Below are positions 60,766 through 64,000 of a stretch of DNA of 64,000 nucleotides, piece after piece. Numbering within the stretch: position 1 is the stretch's first letter; each line of letters opens with the position of its first letter. A program made the translations under genes and the position numbers. The stretch covers positions 1 through 64,000 of the forward strand of contig JAJXZJ010000045.1 of assembly GCA_021780105.1 (NCBI GenBank), read 5' to 3'. This stretch comes from a bacterium (GTDB taxonomy: Bacteria > Verrucomicrobiota > Verrucomicrobiia > Limisphaerales > J093). Under the pieces are notes generated by a model. That model did no database searches, was not told the origin of the DNA, and was given only the letters and a program-made list of their open reading frames with translations.

Positions 60766-63134
60766 ATGAACCCGATCTGCTCATTGACCGCTGCTCTTGC
60801 CTACGCCAAACGCGGCCTGCCTGTGTTTCCGTGCCGTCCAGATAAGCGCCCGGCCACGCCGCACGGTTTCAAGGACGCCACCACCGACCCCGTGTCAATC
60901 ACCGCCTTGTGGACTCGCTGGCCCGCTGCGCTGATTGGAATGCCGACGGGCGCTGGCAGCGGCGTCGTGGTGCTGGACGTGGACATGGACGCCGTCAAGC
61001 GCAAGGACGGCGAGTCTGCGCTGATGCAACTGTTGGCAGAACACGCTGACACGCTACCCGCCACGCGCGCGGCCCGCACGCCGCGCGGCGGACGGCATTT
61101 TTTTTCAAACATCCTGGCCAGAAAGTGCTTACGCGCACGGATTACCCACTGCCCGCGCTCGACGTTCGCGGTGATGGCGGTTACGTCATCCTGCCGCCCA
61201 GCGTCACCGACGCCGGCTGCTACGCATGGATTGTGGACATTCCCGCCGCGCCGTTGCCCGCCTGGCTGCGCGAATTGCTGGCGGCAAACCAACTTCCGTC
61301 GCCGCGTCCAGACGAGTCGGCCGCCGATTCTGCGTCTGGAAACGCCGGCGACGAACCGCGCGTTCGCGCCGCGCTCAATTTCATTCCGGCCTCCTCACGG
61401 GACACCTGGCGTGACGTGGGCTTCGCCATTAAGGCGCATTTCGGCGAATCCGGCTGGCCGCTGTTCGACGCGTGGAGCCGCACGGCTGAGGCGTCCTACG
61501 ACGAGCGCGAAAATCGCTCTCAGTGGGTGAGCTTCAAGCCGGCCGGCGCCATCAAGCTCGGCACGCTCTTTCATCTGGCCGAGCAGCACGGCTGGCGCCC
61601 GTCCGGCCCGCGGCTGAAAATCAACGCCGTTGCCCGCGAGTATTTGGGCGTCACCGAAGATTTGACGCCGCTGGAACTGCCCCCAGCCGTCCAGTGGCCC
61701 GCCCCGATGAACCCTGACGCCTTCCGTGGCCTGGCTGGTGATGTTGGCCGCGCGATTGATCCCCACACCGAGGCGGACCCCGCCGCCGTGCTGATTCTGT
61801 TTCTGGCAGCGTTCGGCAACACGGCCGGCGCGTCCGCCCATTTCCTGGCGGAAGCCCGGCCGCACCCGCTGCGCCTCTGGCCCGTGCTGGTGGGCGAGAC
61901 CGCCAAAGGCCGCAAGGGTTCGGCGTGGTCGAGCTTGCGCTTCGTGCTCGAAAAAGCTGACCCGCTTTGGTGCGCCAACTGCACCACGTCTGGCTTGTCC
62001 AGTGGCGAGGGCTTGATCTGGCGTGTGCGTGATCCCATCACCCGCACCCGCGACGGCACCACCACCACCGATGACAAGGGCGTTCCCGATAAACGGCTGC
62101 TGGCAATGGAGGAAGAATTCTCGTCGGTCCTAAAAGTCGCCGGCCGGGAGGGCAACACCATTTCCGATTTGCTCCGCCGCGCATGGGATCATGGGAACCT
62201 GGCCACGCTCACCAAGAATTCCCCGGCCCGCGCCACCGGGGCGCACGTCACCGTGGCCGGCCATATCACCAGACCGGAACTCACCCGGTTGTTGTCCGAG
62301 ACGGACGGCTTGAACGGCTTCGGCAATCGTTTTCTGTGGCTGGCCGTGCGCCGCTCCAAGCTGCTGCCGGAAGGCGGTGCCCTGGCATCGGCAGACGTCG
62401 GCGGACTAGTATTCAATTTGCGCCGCGCCCTTGATCACGTCCGCACCGCCACGCTGTTTGAACGCACGCCTGCCGCCCGGCATTTTTGGCGTGAACTATA
62501 CCCGGTGCTGACCGCCGACCGACCCGGACTCCTGGGCGCGATTACCAACCGTGCAGAGGCTTACGTCATGCGTTTGGCCGTCGCGTATGCCGCACTCGAC
62601 CTGTGCCGCAACGTTGACGTACCGCACATTCAATCCGCGCTGGCCGTGTGGGATTTCTGCCAGCGTTCCGCGGCCTTCATTTTTGGTGAATCACTCGGCG
62701 ACCGCGTGGCCGACCGGATACTTGATGCACTGCGGGCCGCTGGAACGGACGGCCTGCGGCAAGGTGCAATCCTCGACCTGTTCAACCGGAACATCAGTGG
62801 GCGCAATCTGGCTGAATCGTTGGGCCTCTTGGAACGGCTCAACCTCGCGCGCCGGTTCGACCAGCCACCCACCGGCAAAGGGGGGCGACCACCGGTCATT
62901 TGGCAGGCTACCCCTTACGAGTTAAACGAGAAAAACGAGCAAAGCGCCAGCTTCGGGGGGATTATCTCGTTTAACTCGTTTTTCTCGTCAGCGAATCCCA
63001 CCGACAAGCCGCCGGTGCCGACGTGGCTCGACGGTTCACCCGTGGTGGAGCCGCCCGACGACCTGCCGCCCGTGGATGCCGACGGCAACCTCATTGTGGC
63101 CGACGAACCTGAACCGGAGGAACTCCATGTCTGA
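60766..63134 (+). CDS. prim-pol/DUF3987 replication protein split by a -1 frameshift
   Basis: The first frame (60766 to about 61104) encodes the start of a bifunctional primase/polymerase domain: ALAYAKRGLPVFPCRPDKRP, GMPTGAGSGVVVLDVDMD with the catalytic DxD, and ARTPRGGRHFF. A -1 shift in the T8 run leads into FKHPGQKVLT, LPALDVRGDGGYVILPPS, a PriCT-2-like region (about residues 190-290) and a DUF3987 helicase-like part with MEEEF and GFGNRFLW. The joined protein would be 789 aa. Unshifted translation stops at 61530 after 254 residues. It initiates replication of the element; whether the shift is programmed, an error or a mutation is open. Confidence 0.85.
61098..61105 (+). other. T8 slippery site between the two prim-pol frames
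   Basis: In the first frame the codons are CAT TTT TTT TCA, so the heptamer T TTT TTT (61098-61104) is a perfect X XXY YYZ -1 slippery site. Slipping back one base reads TTC AAA CAT and restores the conserved prim-pol sequence. Transcriptional slippage on T8 would give the same result. Confidence 0.7.
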
Positions 63135-63492
63135 CGCCCTCACCATCCTGAACCGCTGCCGGGCTGCTGGATTGACCGTCCGGCGCAACGGTGATCACCT
63201 GTCCATCAAGCCGGCCCGGTTCGTGACTCCTGACCTGTTGGCCGCCGTCCGTGCCCACAAGCCCGACTTGCTCGCCCTTCTCGAAGCCGAAGCCATGCGG
63301 CTCGCCCCCGATTGTGCGCCCTGGCTCCACGTCGCCCGGCAAATTCTGGCCGGCGAGTTTGACGGCGGCGACCGCTGCCTGCTCGAATCGCTGCTGATCG
63401 GCGTCCGCAGTATTTCACACCCGGCCTGTCAGCAGGCCCGCATCCGGCTCGAATCCCAGCTTGGCCGCCATCGCAAGGAGACACGGCGATGA
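63127..63492 (+). CDS. TubC docking-domain-like small protein
   Basis: The 121-aa product begins with ILNRCRAAGLTVRRNGDHLSIKP in one run, then FVTPDLLAAVRAHKPDLLALLE, the two blocks of the TubC N-terminal docking-like domain found in many bacterial mobile elements and some NRPS/PKS proteins. The second half is helical with no recognised motif. It overlaps the end of the prim-pol gene by eight bases and the start of the nuclease gene by four, so it is part of the same translation unit. On an element it probably acts as an accessory replication protein rather than in biosynthesis. Confidence 0.75.
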   Translation: MSDALTILNRCRAAGLTVRRNGDHLSIKPARFVTPDLLAAVRAHKPDLLALLEAEAMRLAPDCAPWLHVARQILAGEFDGGDRCLLESLLIGVRSISHPACQQARIRLESQLGRHRKETRR

Positions 63493-64000
63493 ATAGCAAA
63501 CGTAAAGGCTCGCGCGGCGAAAGGATGCTGGCTTCCGTCCTGACCGACGCCGGCTTCCCCGCCCGGCGGGGCCAGCAATTCAAGGGCGGCTGTAATTCGC
63601 CGGACGTGGTTTGCCCCGCCCTCAATCGCTGGCATTGGGAATCCAAGTTCGTCGAACAACTCCGCTTTCGCGACTGGCTCGCCCAAGCGGAAGGCGATTG
63701 TGGCGGCAAGCCGTGGATCATCGCCTGGAAACGCCGCTTCGGCCCCTGGCTCGCCGTGATGAAGCTCGACGATCTGCTCGACCTCATCCGTGACCATCTG
63801 CCACCGCAAACCAATTTGCCGCCGCTGTCCGCCTCGTGTGAGGTGGAGCCTGTGGTGGTCGCACCAACACAAACCGAACAGAACCGAAAGGAAAACTCCG
63901 ACATGAAGATTGACGAACTCTACCCGTCCCGCTGGCTCAAAGCCGCGGATGTAACCCGGCCCGTGCTCGCCACGATCAAAAACGTGACTGTTGAAGAAGT
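63489..64000 (+). CDS. PD-(D/E)XK / Hjc-like nuclease, cut by the window end
   Basis: The frame starts at ATG 63489 (ATGA overlap with the previous stop) and stays open to the window end, so the product is at least 170 aa. Residues GERML (Glu11), SPDVV (Asp39) and WESKF (Glu51, Lys53) form the E-D-ExK pattern of Holliday-junction-resolvase-type and phage-type endonucleases. Near residue 139 a new start-like block (MKIDELYPSRWLKAADV) with AAAGGAAAA upstream begins in the same frame; in phages a similar protein is a separate gene. Either a fusion or two genes without an intervening stop is possible. Confidence 0.75.
   Translation, partial: MNSKRKGSRGERMLASVLTDAGFPARRGQQFKGGCNSPDVVCPALNRWHWESKFVEQLRFRDWLAQAEGDCGGKPWIIAWKRRFGPWLAVMKLDDLLDLIRDHLPPQTNLPPLSASCEVEPVVVAPTQTEQNRKENSDMKIDELYPSRWLKAADVTRPVLATIKNVTVEE

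Noticed and set aside
63127-63492. NRPS/PKS gene cluster suggested by the TubC-like domain
   Set aside because: The domain stands alone among replication genes, with no adenylation, ketosynthase or carrier domain nearby.

Overview
The window is high-GC DNA from a free-living, polysaccharide-degrading bacterium, most likely a member of the Verrucomicrobia (Pedosphaera/Limisphaera-like). This placement is an inference. It rests on many secreted glycan-active enzymes, LamG/Ig-like surface proteins with a characteristic C-terminal tail, a futalosine-pathway menaquinone gene (mqnD), GlnRS used for glutamine charging, short intergenic repeats related to 'CGGATTG' units, and the gene families present. 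No rRNA is present to confirm it.

Layout. 1-9.6 kb: tail of a GtrA-like membrane protein, mqnD, a secreted isochorismatase/GH29 fucosidase-like fusion, an aldo/keto reductase, an M29 aminopeptidase (minus), a small secreted TonB-plug-like protein behind a structured leader with a terminator, a PfkB kinase and a Tat-exported sugar isomerase-like TIM barrel. 9.9-27 kb: two large unclassified secreted enzymes, a secreted Gfo/Idh/MocA oxidoreductase, a Cys-rich membrane protein paired with a MauE/DoxX-like protein, a GH92 mannosidase-like lipoprotein, tRNA-Ser(CGA) and a giant LamG/Ig-like surface protein. 27-46 kb: housekeeping genes (glnS, a MalK-type ATPase, nifJ with its DHOD-like partner, hisD, hisC) mixed with a beta-helix protein, a phosphoesterase, a PadR/permease-prefix pair and fragments of type II secretion/type IV pilus machinery. 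45-56.4 kb: rhamnulokinase, a DUF885 peptidase, a DUF2157/GDYXXLXY pair, an MBOAT/SGNH O-acetylation pair, an SUMF1 lipoprotein and a TolB-like propeller.

56.7-64 kb: a mobile element anchored at tRNA-Pro(CGG). All its genes run away from the tRNA: tyrosine integrase, HicA/HicB toxin-antitoxin, a 316-aa unknown, an excisionase-like HTH protein preceded by four 10-bp phased repeats, then a tightly coupled cassette (ATGA-type overlaps) of a small frameshifted ORF, a prim-pol/DUF3987 replication protein split across a T8 slippery run, a TubC-docking-like protein and a PD-(D/E)XK/Hjc-like nuclease that runs off the window. The right end of the element is not in view. It resembles a phage-satellite or integrative plasmid replication module, and it is the most unusual region here.

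Functionally, the chromosomal part describes an organism that strips fucose-, mannose- and rhamnose-containing glycans outside the cell, imports and phosphorylates the sugars, and oxidises pyruvate through a ferredoxin-linked oxidoreductase. Function calls come from recognised motifs and remembered families only; no database search was possible. Long open frames antisense to real genes are common because of the GC content and were left out.
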